This document shows, piece after piece, positions 8,894 to 16,449 of a DNA stretch of 64,000 nt. The stretch comes from TMED109 sp002171375 (lineage in GTDB: Bacteria; Pseudomonadota; Alphaproteobacteria; TMED109): the NCBI GenBank assembly GCA_965657505.1, contig CBFHON010000003.1, positions 131,127 through 195,126 of the forward strand, given 5' to 3'. Each line of letters opens with the position of its first letter. The first letter of the stretch is position 1. The notes under the pieces are model-generated. The model was given only the letters and a program-made list of their open reading frames with translations, did no database searches and was not told the origin of the DNA. A program made the position numbers and the translations under genes.

Positions 8894-9192
8894 TGGCAGC
8901 TCCTAAACCAAAAGATTTTGACGTAATTGTTTCCCCTATAATAACTGAGAAAGCTACAAGGATATTAGAAAACAACCAAGTAGTCTTTAAAGTTGCACCT
9001 AATGCTACAAAACCGCAAATTAAAATAGCTGTAGAAGCACTATTTGGAGTAAAGGTAGTTGGAGTTAATACAGTAAATATAAAAGGTAAGAATAAAGTAT
9101 TTAAAGGAATTAAGGGTAAAAGAGCAGCTATAAGAAAAGCAATGGTAACTTTAGCAGAAGGTCAAACTATTGACCTTTCCAGTGGAGTATAA
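8893..9192 (+). CDS. rplW: Large subunit ribosomal protein L23
   Basis: L23 sits at the peptide exit site and docks trigger factor and the signal recognition particle. The 99 residues include the conserved SPIITEKATRILENNQVVFKV region near the N-terminus and AVEALFGVKVVGVNTVN in the middle. The ATG overlaps the rplD stop by one base and the stop is 2 bases before rplB, so the three genes are tightly coupled. Confidence 0.97.
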   Translation: MAAPKPKDFDVIVSPIITEKATRILENNQVVFKVAPNATKPQIKIAVEALFGVKVVGVNTVNIKGKNKVFKGIKGKRAAIRKAMVTLAEGQTIDLSSGV

Positions 9193-9194
9193 AT

Positions 9195-10019
9195 ATGGCA
9201 TTAAAACAATATAAACCTACTTCACCTTCCAGAAGGCAGCTTGTTACAATTGATAGATCTGATTTATATACAGGCGGTCCTTTGAAATCTCTTACTCACG
9301 GGCAGAGTAAATCTGGTGGAAGAAATAACACTGGAAGGATTACTGCATGGCAGAGAGGCGGTGGCCATAAGAGAAGATATAGAATTATAGATTTTAAGAG
9401 AATACATGATAATATGGAAGCGGTAGTAGAAAGAATTGAATATGATCCTAATAGGTCCTCTTTTATTGCGTTGATAAAATACAGCGATGATAAATTAACC
9501 TATATTATTGCTCCACAAAAATTAGGTGTAGGTGATAAAGTTATAAGTGGAGAGAAAGTGGATATAAAACCAGGAAATGTTATGCCACTGAAGAATATGC
9601 CAATGGGTACTATTATTCATAATATAGAGTTAAAAATTGGAAAGGGTGGACAAATTGCAAGGTCTGCAGGTGCTTATGCTCAATTAGTTGGTAAAGACAG
9701 AGGTTACGCAATAATAAAGTTACAGTCAGGTGAGCAAAGATTAGTTAGAGGAGAATGTAGAGCGGCAGTTGGTTCTGTTTCAAACCCTGATCATCAAAAT
9801 ATTAATTTAGGAAAAGCTGGAAGATCAAGGTGGTTAGGAAGAAGGCCTAATGTAAGAGGCGTAGTTATGAATCCTGTAGATCATCCGCATGGTGGTGGAG
9901 AAGGAAGAACTTCAGGAGGAAGACATCCAGTAACTCCGTGGGGAGTGTCTACTAAAGGTAAAAGAACTAGAACTAATAAAAGAACAGATAATCTAATTTT
10001 AAAGAAAAGATATAAGTAG
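9195..10019 (+). CDS. rplB: Large subunit ribosomal protein L2
   Basis: L2 binds 23S rRNA near the peptidyl transferase centre and bridges to the 30S subunit. The 274-residue sequence is conserved throughout: YKPTSPSRRQL at the start, GGHKRRYRIIDFKR near residue 55, and the C-terminal MNPVDHPHGGGEGRTSGGR, which holds the histidine important for activity in E. coli L2. Family length is normal. It lies 2 bases after rplW and 14 bases before rpsS. Confidence 0.98.
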   Translation: MALKQYKPTSPSRRQLVTIDRSDLYTGGPLKSLTHGQSKSGGRNNTGRITAWQRGGGHKRRYRIIDFKRIHDNMEAVVERIEYDPNRSSFIALIKYSDDKLTYIIAPQKLGVGDKVISGEKVDIKPGNVMPLKNMPMGTIIHNIELKIGKGGQIARSAGAYAQLVGKDRGYAIIKLQSGEQRLVRGECRAAVGSVSNPDHQNINLGKAGRSRWLGRRPNVRGVVMNPVDHPHGGGEGRTSGGRHPVTPWGVSTKGKRTRTNKRTDNLILKKRYK

Positions 10020-10033
10020 GGGGTTAATGAGTC

Positions 10034-10312
10034 GTGTCTAGATCAATATGGAAGGGGCCATTTGTAGATGGTCATTTATTAAAAAAAATTCAAGAAGCAG
10101 CTAAGACTGGTTCACGTACAGCAATTAAAACTTGGTCAAGACGATCCACTATACTACCTCAATTTGTTGGCTTAAATCTAGCAGTGCATAACGGTAAAAA
10201 ATTTATACCTGTATTTATTACAGAAGAAATGGTAGGTCAAAAGTTAGGAGAATATGCTCCGACAAGAACATACTATGGACACACGGCTGATAAGAAAGTT
10301 AAAAAGGGTTAA
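10034..10312 (+). CDS. rpsS: Small subunit ribosomal protein S19 (GTG start)
   Basis: S19 is a 30S head protein that forms a complex with S13. The 92 residues read MSRSIWKGPFVDGHLL at the start and include AIKTWSRRSTILPQFVGL and LGEYAPTRTYYGHT, all diagnostic. The start is taken as GTG at 10034 because translation from there reproduces the family N-terminus. A nearer ATG at 10027 is in another frame and reaches a stop after four codons. The GGGGG purine run ending at 10023 is the likely ribosome-binding site. Confidence 0.96.
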   Translation: MSRSIWKGPFVDGHLLKKIQEAAKTGSRTAIKTWSRRSTILPQFVGLNLAVHNGKKFIPVFITEEMVGQKLGEYAPTRTYYGHTADKKVKKG

Positions 10313-10314
10313 AA

Positions 10315-10695
10315 ATGGGTAAAGCAAGTAGAAAAAGACATTTGCCGGATAATAGTGCAATGGCACTTGATAGATCTGTTCGTTCAAGTGCTCAGAAACT
10401 TAACTTAGTTGCCGAAAGCATAAGAGGAATGGATGCTTCTAAGGCTCTAATTCAATTACAATTTTCTAAGAAACGTATAGCTGCTGACGTTAAAAAAGTT
10501 TTACAATCAGCAATAGCAAATGCAGAAAATAATCATAATTTAGATATAGATAAATTAATAGTGTCAGAAGCATATGTTGGTAAAGCACTAGTAATGAAAA
10601 GATTTAGACCAAGAGCTAGAGGTAGAGGGGGTAAGATACTTAAACCTATCAGCAATTTAACAGTAATCGTTAGAGAAAATCAGGAGGAAGCATAA
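10315..10695 (+). CDS. rplV: Large subunit ribosomal protein L22
   Basis: L22 extends a beta-hairpin into the peptide exit tunnel. The 126 residues contain SAQKLNLVAESIRGM, ADVKKVLQSAIANAENNH and the C-terminal hairpin region ALVMKRFRPRARGRGGKI, which matches the family. It is 2 bases after rpsS and its stop codon shares one base with the rpsC start. The N-terminal GKASRKRHLPDNS extension is typical of alphaproteobacteria. Confidence 0.97.
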   Translation: MGKASRKRHLPDNSAMALDRSVRSSAQKLNLVAESIRGMDASKALIQLQFSKKRIAADVKKVLQSAIANAENNHNLDIDKLIVSEAYVGKALVMKRFRPRARGRGGKILKPISNLTVIVRENQEEA

Positions 10696-11378
10696 TGGGT
10701 CAGAAAGTAAACCCTATAGGTCTAAGAGTAGGAATAAATAGAACATGGGACTCGAGGTGGTATGCTAAGGGTAATTCTTACACAAAATTACTTGGTGAAG
10801 ACCTTAATATTAAATCTTTTCTTAAAGAAAAATTAAAGAGTGCTGCTGTAAGTAGAATTACTGTTGAAAGACCAGCAAAAGTTGCAAGAGTAACAATTTA
10901 TTCTGCAAGGCCAGGAATAATAATAGGAAGAAAAGGTGCAGAAATAGAAGTATTAAAAACTAAATTAGCTGCTATGACAGAAGGTGATGTTCAACTGAAT
11001 ATAGTTGAAATTAAAAAGCCTGATATAGAAGCACAATTAGTAGCTGAAAATGTAGCTGAGCAATTAGTGAAAAGAATAGCATTCAGAAGAGCTATGAAAA
11101 GAGCTGTTCAGTCTGCTATGAGACAAGGGGCTTTAGGAATTAGGATAAATGCTGGCGGAAGATTAGGTGGAGCTGAGATAGCTAGAATAGAATGGTATAG
11201 AGAAGGAAGAGTTCCTCTGCATACACTAAGAGCAGATATTGATTATGGTGTAGCTACTGCTGCAACTGCTTATGGAAACTGTGGAATTAAAGTATGGATA
11301 TTTAGAGGAGAATTAATGTCACATGATCCTATGGCTATGGAGAATGCAAGAAGTTCACAACAGGGAGCGCCAAGATAA
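10695..11378 (+). CDS. rpsC: Small subunit ribosomal protein S3
   Basis: S3 lies at the mRNA entry channel of the 30S subunit and contributes to helicase activity. The N-terminal GQKVNPIGLRVGINRTWDS, the KH domain with RPGIIIGRKGAEIEVL near residues 70-90, and the C-terminal GGRLGGAEIARIEWYREGRVPLHT are all present. At 227 residues it has family length. It overlaps rplV and rplP by one base each, so the three are probably translationally coupled. Confidence 0.98.
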   Translation: MGQKVNPIGLRVGINRTWDSRWYAKGNSYTKLLGEDLNIKSFLKEKLKSAAVSRITVERPAKVARVTIYSARPGIIIGRKGAEIEVLKTKLAAMTEGDVQLNIVEIKKPDIEAQLVAENVAEQLVKRIAFRRAMKRAVQSAMRQGALGIRINAGGRLGGAEIARIEWYREGRVPLHTLRADIDYGVATAATAYGNCGIKVWIFRGELMSHDPMAMENARSSQQGAPR

Positions 11379-11794
11379 TGCTTAGTCCTAAAAGAACAAA
11401 ATACAGAAAAGCACATAAGGGTAGAATCCATGGAGATGCAAAAGGTGGAACAGTTCTTAACTTCGGTTCTTATGGAATGAAGGCTCTTCAACCTGAAAGA
11501 ATTACGGCTAGACAAATAGAAGCTGCAAGACGAGCAATAACAAGACATATAAAAAGACAAGGAAGAGTTTGGATAAGAATTTTTCCTGACCTTCCTGTAA
11601 CTAAGAAGCCTACAGAAGTAAGAATGGGTAAAGGAAAAGGTTCCGTTGAGTTTTGGGCCGCAAAAGTTAAGCCTGGAAGAATTATATTTGAATTAGATGG
11701 AGTTGCAGAATCATTGGCCAGAGAAGCATTTGCATTAGGGTCTGCAAAATTACCTATTAGAACTAAATTTGTTACTAGACAATTAGGAGTTTAA
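11378..11794 (+). CDS. rplP: Large subunit ribosomal protein L16
   Basis: L16 organises the A-site tRNA region of the 50S subunit. The 138 residues begin MLSPKRTKYRKAHKGR and include ITARQIEAARRAITRHIKR, RIFPDLPVTKKPTEVRMGKGKG and EAFALGSAKLPIRTKFV, all characteristic. The start codon overlaps the rpsC stop by one base and its stop abuts the rpmC start directly. Confidence 0.98.
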   Translation: MLSPKRTKYRKAHKGRIHGDAKGGTVLNFGSYGMKALQPERITARQIEAARRAITRHIKRQGRVWIRIFPDLPVTKKPTEVRMGKGKGSVEFWAAKVKPGRIIFELDGVAESLAREAFALGSAKLPIRTKFVTRQLGV

Positions 11795-11998
11795 ATGAAT
11801 TTTACAGATTTAAAACAGAAAACAGAAGATGAGCTTAAAGCTGAGTTAGTTAAGTTGAAAAAAGAACAATTTAATTTGAGGTTCCAAAAGTCTTCTGGCC
11901 AACTTGAAAATTCTTCTAAAATTTTGCAAGTAAGAAGAGATATTGCTCGTATACATACTGCTTTATCTGAACAAAAAAGGAGATTAGCAAGTGCCTAA
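11795..11998 (+). CDS. rpmC: Large subunit ribosomal protein L29
   Basis: L29 is a small two-helix protein at the peptide exit, next to L23. The 67 residues show the two-helix pattern with KTEDELKAELVKLKKEQFNLRFQ and the second helix VRRDIARIHTAL. It begins right after the rplP stop, and its last eight bases overlap the GTG start of rpsQ. Confidence 0.96.
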   Translation: MNFTDLKQKTEDELKAELVKLKKEQFNLRFQKSSGQLENSSKILQVRRDIARIHTALSEQKRRLASA

Positions 11999-12230
11999 AA
12001 GAATTTTACAAGGAACAGTAGTAAGTGATGGCAATGAAAAAACAATTGTTGTTAATGTAGATAGACGCGTTAGGCATCCATTATATAAGAAAACTATAAC
12101 GCGTTCTAGTAAGTTTCATGCACATGATGAAAATAATACTTTTAAAATAGGTGATAAAGTAAAAATTATTGAGTGTAGACCGATTTCTAAGAAAAAAACG
12201 TGGACTGTAATAACCGATAAAAACGGTTAA
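11991..12230 (+). CDS. rpsQ: Small subunit ribosomal protein S17 (GTG start)
   Basis: S17 is a primary 16S rRNA binder with an OB fold. The 79 residues begin MPKRILQGTVVSDGNEKT and include VDRRVRHPLYKKTITRSSKFHAHDE, the family core. The GTG start at 11991 gives the expected N-terminus; an AAAAAAGGAGA ribosome-binding site lies 9 bases upstream inside rpmC, so the overlap with rpmC is real. Confidence 0.96.
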   Translation: MPKRILQGTVVSDGNEKTIVVNVDRRVRHPLYKKTITRSSKFHAHDENNTFKIGDKVKIIECRPISKKKTWTVITDKNG

Positions 12231-12247
12231 ATATAATTGGAAAGAAT

Positions 12248-12616
12248 ATGATTCAAACAGAAACAAATTTAAGTATTGCAGATAATTCAGGAGCTAAAAG
12301 AGTTCAATGCATTAAAGTTTTAGGTGGCTCTAAAAGAAGATACGCAGCTGTTGGTGATGTTATAGTAGTTTCTGTTAAGGAAGCTGCACCTAGAGGAAAA
12401 GTTAAAAAAGGTGATGTCCATAGAGCTGTAGTTGTAAGAACAGCAAAGGAAATTCGTCGGGTAGATGGAAGTGCTATAAGATTTGATAACAACGCGGCAG
12501 TATTAATTAATAAACAAGAAGAACCTATTGGCACTAGAATATTTGGGCCAGTAACTCGAGAACTGCGAGGAAAAAACTTTATGAAAATAATATCTTTAGC
12601 ACCGGAGGTATTATAG
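12248..12616 (+). CDS. rplN: Large subunit ribosomal protein L14
   Basis: L14 contributes to an intersubunit bridge. The 122-residue sequence begins MIQTETNLSIADNSGAK, followed by VQCIKVLGGSKRRYA, DVIVVSVKEAAPRGKVKKGDV and the C-terminal GTRIFGPVTRELRGKNFMKI. Length and motifs are standard. This is the first gene of the spc block, 17 bases after rpsQ. I found no separate promoter in that gap. Confidence 0.98.
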   Translation: MIQTETNLSIADNSGAKRVQCIKVLGGSKRRYAAVGDVIVVSVKEAAPRGKVKKGDVHRAVVVRTAKEIRRVDGSAIRFDNNAAVLINKQEEPIGTRIFGPVTRELRGKNFMKIISLAPEVL

Positions 12617-12618
12617 CA

Positions 12619-12936
12619 ATGAATAAACTTAAAGTTAAAAAAGGTGATAATGTTATGGTCATTACAGGCAAAGATAAAGGTAAAACTGGTGAAATAGTTA
12701 CTGTCTTTCCAAAAACTAGTAGGGTCATAGTTAGGGGAGTTAGTGTTGCTAAAAGGCACACAGCTCAAAGCCAAACTTCTCAAGGGGGAATTCTTGATAA
12801 AGAATTATCAGTTCACGTTTCAAATGTTTCCCATATAGACCCAAAAGATAAAAAGGCATCAAAAATTGGCTATAAATTATTAAAGGACGGTAGAAAAGTA
12901 AGGTTTCTAAAGCGTTCTGGCGATTTATTAGATTAG
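12619..12936 (+). CDS. rplX: Large subunit ribosomal protein L24
   Basis: L24 initiates 50S assembly. Its KOW motif is clear at residues 5-33 (KKGDNVMVITGKDKGKTGEI). The 105 residues also include VSVAKRHTAQSQTSQGGI and the C-terminal KASKIGYKLLKDGRKVRFLK. It lies 2 bases after rplN and 11 bases before rplE. Confidence 0.97.
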   Translation: MNKLKVKKGDNVMVITGKDKGKTGEIVTVFPKTSRVIVRGVSVAKRHTAQSQTSQGGILDKELSVHVSNVSHIDPKDKKASKIGYKLLKDGRKVRFLKRSGDLLD

Positions 12937-12947
12937 TGGAGTTATAA

Positions 12948-13490
12948 ATGAGTGCAAGATTAAAAGAACTTTATGAAAATAAATTAAAAAATGAGTTATA
13001 TAATGAGTTAGCTTGTAAGAACGTTAATGAGGTTCCTAAACTAGAAAAAATAGTTTTAAATATGGGAGTAGGAGAAGCTGCTTCTGACAAAAAGAAAATT
13101 GAGGGAGCTGTAAAAGACTTAACTCAAATTTCAGGCCAAAAAGTTTTAGTAACCAAAGCTAAAAAATCAGTGGCTACATTTAAATTACGAGATGGAATGA
13201 ATATTGGTTGTAAGGTTACGTTAAGAAAAGAAAAAATGTATGAATTTTTAGATAGGTTAATTAATATTTCTTTACCAAGGGTTAGGGACTTTAGAGGTTT
13301 AAGCTCTAAAAGCTTTGATGGAAGAGGAAATTTTGCTTTGGGTCTTAAAGAACAGATTGTTTTTCCAGAAATTAATTATGACGATGTTGATACAGTAAGA
13401 GGTTTAGATGTGATAATATGTACAAGTGCTAAAAATAATGATCAAGGCCTTGCTTTACTTAAAAAATTTGATTTACCATTTAGGAAATAG
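12948..13490 (+). CDS. rplE: Large subunit ribosomal protein L5
   Basis: L5 binds 5S rRNA and contacts P-site tRNA and S13. The 180 residues include VPKLEKIVLNMGVGEA near residue 28, LTQISGQKVLVTKAKKS, LRDGMNIGCKVTLR, and RVRDFRGLSSKSFDGRGNFALG. Length is normal. A GTGGAG ribosome-binding site precedes the ATG. Confidence 0.98.
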   Translation: MSARLKELYENKLKNELYNELACKNVNEVPKLEKIVLNMGVGEAASDKKKIEGAVKDLTQISGQKVLVTKAKKSVATFKLRDGMNIGCKVTLRKEKMYEFLDRLINISLPRVRDFRGLSSKSFDGRGNFALGLKEQIVFPEINYDDVDTVRGLDVIICTSAKNNDQGLALLKKFDLPFRK

Positions 13491-13498
13491 GAGTTAAA

Positions 13499-13804
13499 AT
13501 GGCAAAAAAAAGTGCAATAGATAAAAATAAAAAAAGAATACATATGGCAGCTCTTCATAAAGAAAAGCGTGATACTCTTAAAGAATTAATAAAAAATAAA
13601 AATACTTCTCAAGAGGATAGATTTAAAGCAGTTTTAAAATTAGCTGCATTGCCTAAAAATGGTTCTAAAATAAGAGTTAGAAATAGGTGTGAAGTGACAG
13701 GAAGACCTAGAGGAAATTATCGTAAATTTGGTATGAGTAGGATTGCATTTAGAGATTTAGCTTCTAGTGGGCAACTTCCTGGTATTACTAAGGCTAGCTG
13801 GTAG
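13499..13804 (+). CDS. rpsN: Small subunit ribosomal protein S14 (zinc-free form)
   Basis: S14 is a late-assembling 30S head protein. The 101-residue length and single cysteine (in RVRNRCEVTGRPRG) show it is the long form without the CxxC zinc ribbon. The C-terminal KFGMSRIAFRDLASSGQLPGITKASW is the most conserved part. A GGAG site lies 5 bases ahead of the ATG. It sits between rplE and rpsH as in other spc operons. Confidence 0.97.
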   Translation: MAKKSAIDKNKKRIHMAALHKEKRDTLKELIKNKNTSQEDRFKAVLKLAALPKNGSKIRVRNRCEVTGRPRGNYRKFGMSRIAFRDLASSGQLPGITKASW

Positions 13805-13814
13805 GAGATTTAAT

Positions 13815-14213
13815 ATGACTATGACAGACCCATTAGGAGATATGTTAACTAGAATTAGGAATGGACTTACTGCTAAAAAAGCAATAGTTGAATGCCCTAA
13901 ATCTAAGTTAAGAGAATCTGTTTTACAAGTTCTAAAAAAAGAAGGTTTTATAAGAGGTTATACAGTTAAGGATGATGAAAACAAAAAACCTATACTATTG
14001 ATTGAGCTAAAATATTTTGAGGGTAAACCTGCTATCAAAGAAATTAAAAGAGCTTCAAGGCCAGGACTAAGATTGTACTCATCAAAAAAAGATATGCCTC
14101 TAAATTATGGAGGATTAGGAATTTCAATAGTTTCAACATCACGAGGTTTAATGTCAGATCATGAAGCTAGGATAGCTAATATTGGTGGTGAAATATTATG
14201 CAGTGTATTTTAA
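13815..14213 (+). CDS. rpsH: Small subunit ribosomal protein S8
   Basis: S8 binds central 16S rRNA and in E. coli represses the spc operon. The ATG at 13815 is chosen over an in-frame upstream start because it follows a TAGGAG ribosome-binding site and yields MTMTDPLGDMLTRIRNG, the family N-terminus, giving 132 residues. ASRPGLRLYSSK and the C-terminal GISIVSTSRGLMSDHEARIANIGGEILCSVF are diagnostic. Confidence 0.97.
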   Translation: MTMTDPLGDMLTRIRNGLTAKKAIVECPKSKLRESVLQVLKKEGFIRGYTVKDDENKKPILLIELKYFEGKPAIKEIKRASRPGLRLYSSKKDMPLNYGGLGISIVSTSRGLMSDHEARIANIGGEILCSVF

Positions 14214-14226
14214 AGGATAGTAGATA

Positions 14227-14760
14227 ATGTCTAGAATAGGTAAAAATGAAGTTATTGTTCCTGAAGGAGTTAATTTTAGCGTTGATGGAAGAATATTATC
14301 TGTTAAAGGTAAGCTAGGAGAATTAACTGAAGAGATTACTGATTCTGTTACAGTAGAATTTAAAGATAATAAAGTTTCAGTTAAGCCAGTAAATAAAGAT
14401 AAAGAATCATCTTCTCAGTGGGGTCTAGTAAGAACTTTAATAAATAATATGGTTATTGGAGTAGAATCCGGTTTTTCAAAAACATTAGAAGTTAATGGTG
14501 TAGGTTATAGAGCTGCAGCAGAAGGTGACATTTTACAACTTCAGTTAGGTTATAGTCACGATATAAAAGTGGCAATCCCTAAAGAAATATCTGTTAAATG
14601 TTCAAAACCTACTGAAATAGTTATATCAGGAGCTAATAAACAAAAAGTTGGACAATTTGCTGCTGAGATTAGATCTTTGAGAAAACCTGAACCTTATAAA
14701 GGTAAAGGGGTTAGATATAGTGATGAATACGTGAGACAAAAAGAAGGTAAGAAAAAATAG
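14227..14760 (+). CDS. rplF: Large subunit ribosomal protein L6
   Basis: L6 supports the factor-binding site of the 50S subunit. The 177 residues begin MSRIGKNEVIVPEGV and contain the two duplicated L6 domains, with VNGVGYRAAAEGDILQLQLGYSH in the second and the C-terminal signature RKPEPYKGKGVRYSDEYVRQKEGKKK. It follows rpsH by 13 bases. Confidence 0.98.
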   Translation: MSRIGKNEVIVPEGVNFSVDGRILSVKGKLGELTEEITDSVTVEFKDNKVSVKPVNKDKESSSQWGLVRTLINNMVIGVESGFSKTLEVNGVGYRAAAEGDILQLQLGYSHDIKVAIPKEISVKCSKPTEIVISGANKQKVGQFAAEIRSLRKPEPYKGKGVRYSDEYVRQKEGKKK

Positions 14761-14767
14761 GTGAATT

Positions 14768-15133
14768 ATGGCTTTAAATAAACAGCAAAGAGACAATAAA
14801 AGAAAAAGTAGAAATCGTTATAGCTTAAAAAAGCATAATAGTTCTAAACCAAGATTAAGTGTTTATAGATCAAACCAGCATATTTATGCTCAAATTATAG
14901 ACGATATAAATGGTAAGACTTTATGTGCAGCTTCTACTATGGATAAAGAGTTCAAAAAAAAGCAATCTTTTGGAGGCAATATAACTGCTGCCCAGGAAAT
15001 AGGATCTATAATAGCAAAGATAGCTTCAGATTCAGGTGTTATAGACGTGGTTTTTGATAGAGGTGCATATTTATATCATGGAAGGGTTAAAGCTTTAGCA
15101 GAAGCAGCAAGAGGCAATGGCTTAAAATTTTAA
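14768..15133 (+). CDS. rplR: Large subunit ribosomal protein L18
   Basis: L18 binds 5S rRNA with L5. The 121 residues comprise a basic N-terminus (KQQRDNKRKSRNRYSLKK), the PRLSVYRSNQHIYAQIIDD strand and the C-terminal VVFDRGAYLYHGRVKALAEAARGNGL. All are family hallmarks. Spacing of 7 bases from rplF and 18 bases to rpsE fits the spc operon. Confidence 0.98.
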   Translation: MALNKQQRDNKRKSRNRYSLKKHNSSKPRLSVYRSNQHIYAQIIDDINGKTLCAASTMDKEFKKKQSFGGNITAAQEIGSIIAKIASDSGVIDVVFDRGAYLYHGRVKALAEAARGNGLKF

Positions 15134-15151
15134 GTAAATTAGGAGTATTTG

Positions 15152-15694
15152 ATGGCTAGAGGAAAGAAGAATGAAAAAGAGGGTGATGATCTTCTTGATA
15201 AATTAGTAGGTATAAATAGGGTATCTAAGGTTGTGAAGGGCGGACGTAGATTTGGTTTTGCTGCATTAGTAGTTGCTGGAGATGCAAAGGGACAAGTTGG
15301 GTTTGCTTCTGGTAAGGCCAAAGAGGTTCCTGAAGCCATAAAAAAAGCTACTGATAAAGCAAAAAAAGAAATGATTAGAGTTCCTCTTAGAGAGGGGAGA
15401 ACAGTTCATCATGATGTAATAGGATATCATGGAGCTTCGAAAGTTTTAGTTAGAAGTGCCCCTGCAGGAACGGGAATAATTGCTGGTGGACCTATGAGAG
15501 CAGTATTTGAGACCCTAGGAGTTCAAGATGTAGTTACTAAATCTCAGGGAAGTGCTAATCCATATAATATGGTTAGAGCTACATTTGATGCATTAGCTAG
15601 CTTACAATCTCCTCGAGGAGTTGCTAGTAGAAGAGGTTTAAAAGTGAGTTCAGTAGTTGGTAAGAAACAAGATAAAGTTGTTGCGGAGAAATAA
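15152..15694 (+). CDS. rpsE: Small subunit ribosomal protein S5
   Basis: S5 acts in decoding accuracy and mRNA helicase activity at the 30S entry. The start is ATG at 15152 (MARGKKNEKEG), preceded by AGGAG; a TTG one codon upstream is less likely. The 180 residues contain the double-stranded RNA binding fold with VNRVSKVVKGGRRFGFAALVV region (here INRVSKVVKGGRRFG) and the C-terminal domain with RSAPAGTGIIAGGPMRAVFE. The length is close to the alphaproteobacterial norm. Confidence 0.97.
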   Translation: MARGKKNEKEGDDLLDKLVGINRVSKVVKGGRRFGFAALVVAGDAKGQVGFASGKAKEVPEAIKKATDKAKKEMIRVPLREGRTVHHDVIGYHGASKVLVRSAPAGTGIIAGGPMRAVFETLGVQDVVTKSQGSANPYNMVRATFDALASLQSPRGVASRRGLKVSSVVGKKQDKVVAEK

Positions 15695-15698
15695 GTCT

Positions 15699-15887
15699 AT
15701 GGCAAATAATAAAATTAAAATTATGCAAATTCATAGTCCTATTGGAAGAAAATCTGATCAAAGAGAAACATTAATAGGATTAGGGTTAAATAAGATGAAT
15801 CGTACAAGTGTCTTAGAAGATACTCCATCTATTAGAGGAATGGTTTCTAAAGTTAAACATCTTGTTAAAATAATAGATGAGAATTAG
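15699..15887 (+). CDS. rpmD: Large subunit ribosomal protein L30
   Basis: L30 is a small 50S protein. The start ATG at 15699 gives MANNKIKIMQIHSPIGRK and 62 residues, the normal length; upstream in-frame starts lie inside rpsE and would add an unrelated extension. The core QRETLIGLGLNKMNRTSVLEDTPSIRGM is diagnostic. A GCGGAG site in the rpsE tail supplies the ribosome-binding site. Confidence 0.96.
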   Translation: MANNKIKIMQIHSPIGRKSDQRETLIGLGLNKMNRTSVLEDTPSIRGMVSKVKHLVKIIDEN

Positions 15888-15913
15888 TTATATTTGATTG
15901 AATGGAGAGTAAT

Positions 15914-16414
15914 ATGAGGCTTAATGAAATTAGTGATAACCCTTATTCTAAGCATAATAAGAAAAGAGTAGGTAGAGGTATTGGGTCTGGTAAAGGAAAA
16001 ACATCTGGCAAGGGACATAAAGGGCAAAAGGCTAGATCTGGGGTAGCTATTAAGGGCTTTGAAGGCGGTCAAATGCCTCTGCATAGAAGATTACCTAAAC
16101 ATGGTTTCAATAATATATTTAGAAAGCAATACACGATTATTGGTCTAGATGACCTTCAAAAAGCGATCGATGAAGGTAAAATAGACAATAAAAAGATAAT
16201 AAATGCAAAAGTCCTTAAAGATAATGGCGTAATTAACAGAATAAAAGATGGAATAAAGTTATTAGGAAATGGATCAATTAATTCTAAAATAGAGATTGAG
16301 GTAACTGCTGCATCAAGTTCTGCCAAGAAGGCAATAGAAAAAGTTAATGGTAAAATTTCTATTTTATTGGAGATTATAAAGGAAGAAAGTAACGGTATTA
16401 AAGCAAAGCATTAA
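15914..16414 (+). CDS. rplO: Large subunit ribosomal protein L15
   Basis: L15 is a late-assembly 50S protein. The start is ATG at 15914 (MRLNEISDNPYSKHNKKR), 4 codons downstream of another in-frame ATG, because a GGAGAG site lies between the two and MRLNE is the family start. The glycine-rich N-terminus VGRGIGSGKGKTSGKGHKGQ and FEGGQMPLHRRLPKHGF are characteristic. The 166 residues end in a Lys/Glu-rich tail slightly longer than in E. coli. Confidence 0.97.
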   Translation: MRLNEISDNPYSKHNKKRVGRGIGSGKGKTSGKGHKGQKARSGVAIKGFEGGQMPLHRRLPKHGFNNIFRKQYTIIGLDDLQKAIDEGKIDNKKIINAKVLKDNGVINRIKDGIKLLGNGSINSKIEIEVTAASSSAKKAIEKVNGKISILLEIIKEESNGIKAKH

Positions 16415-16449
16415 TACTAATTAATAATTATTTATAAAGAGGATTTAAA

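Noticed and set aside
10027..10041. ATG at 10027 as the rpsS start
   Set aside because: It is in a different frame and stops after four codons; GTG at 10034 gives the family N-terminus.
12304..12783. 159-residue open frame opposite rplN and rplX
   Set aside because: Both ribosomal protein genes are certain, and the antisense product matches nothing.
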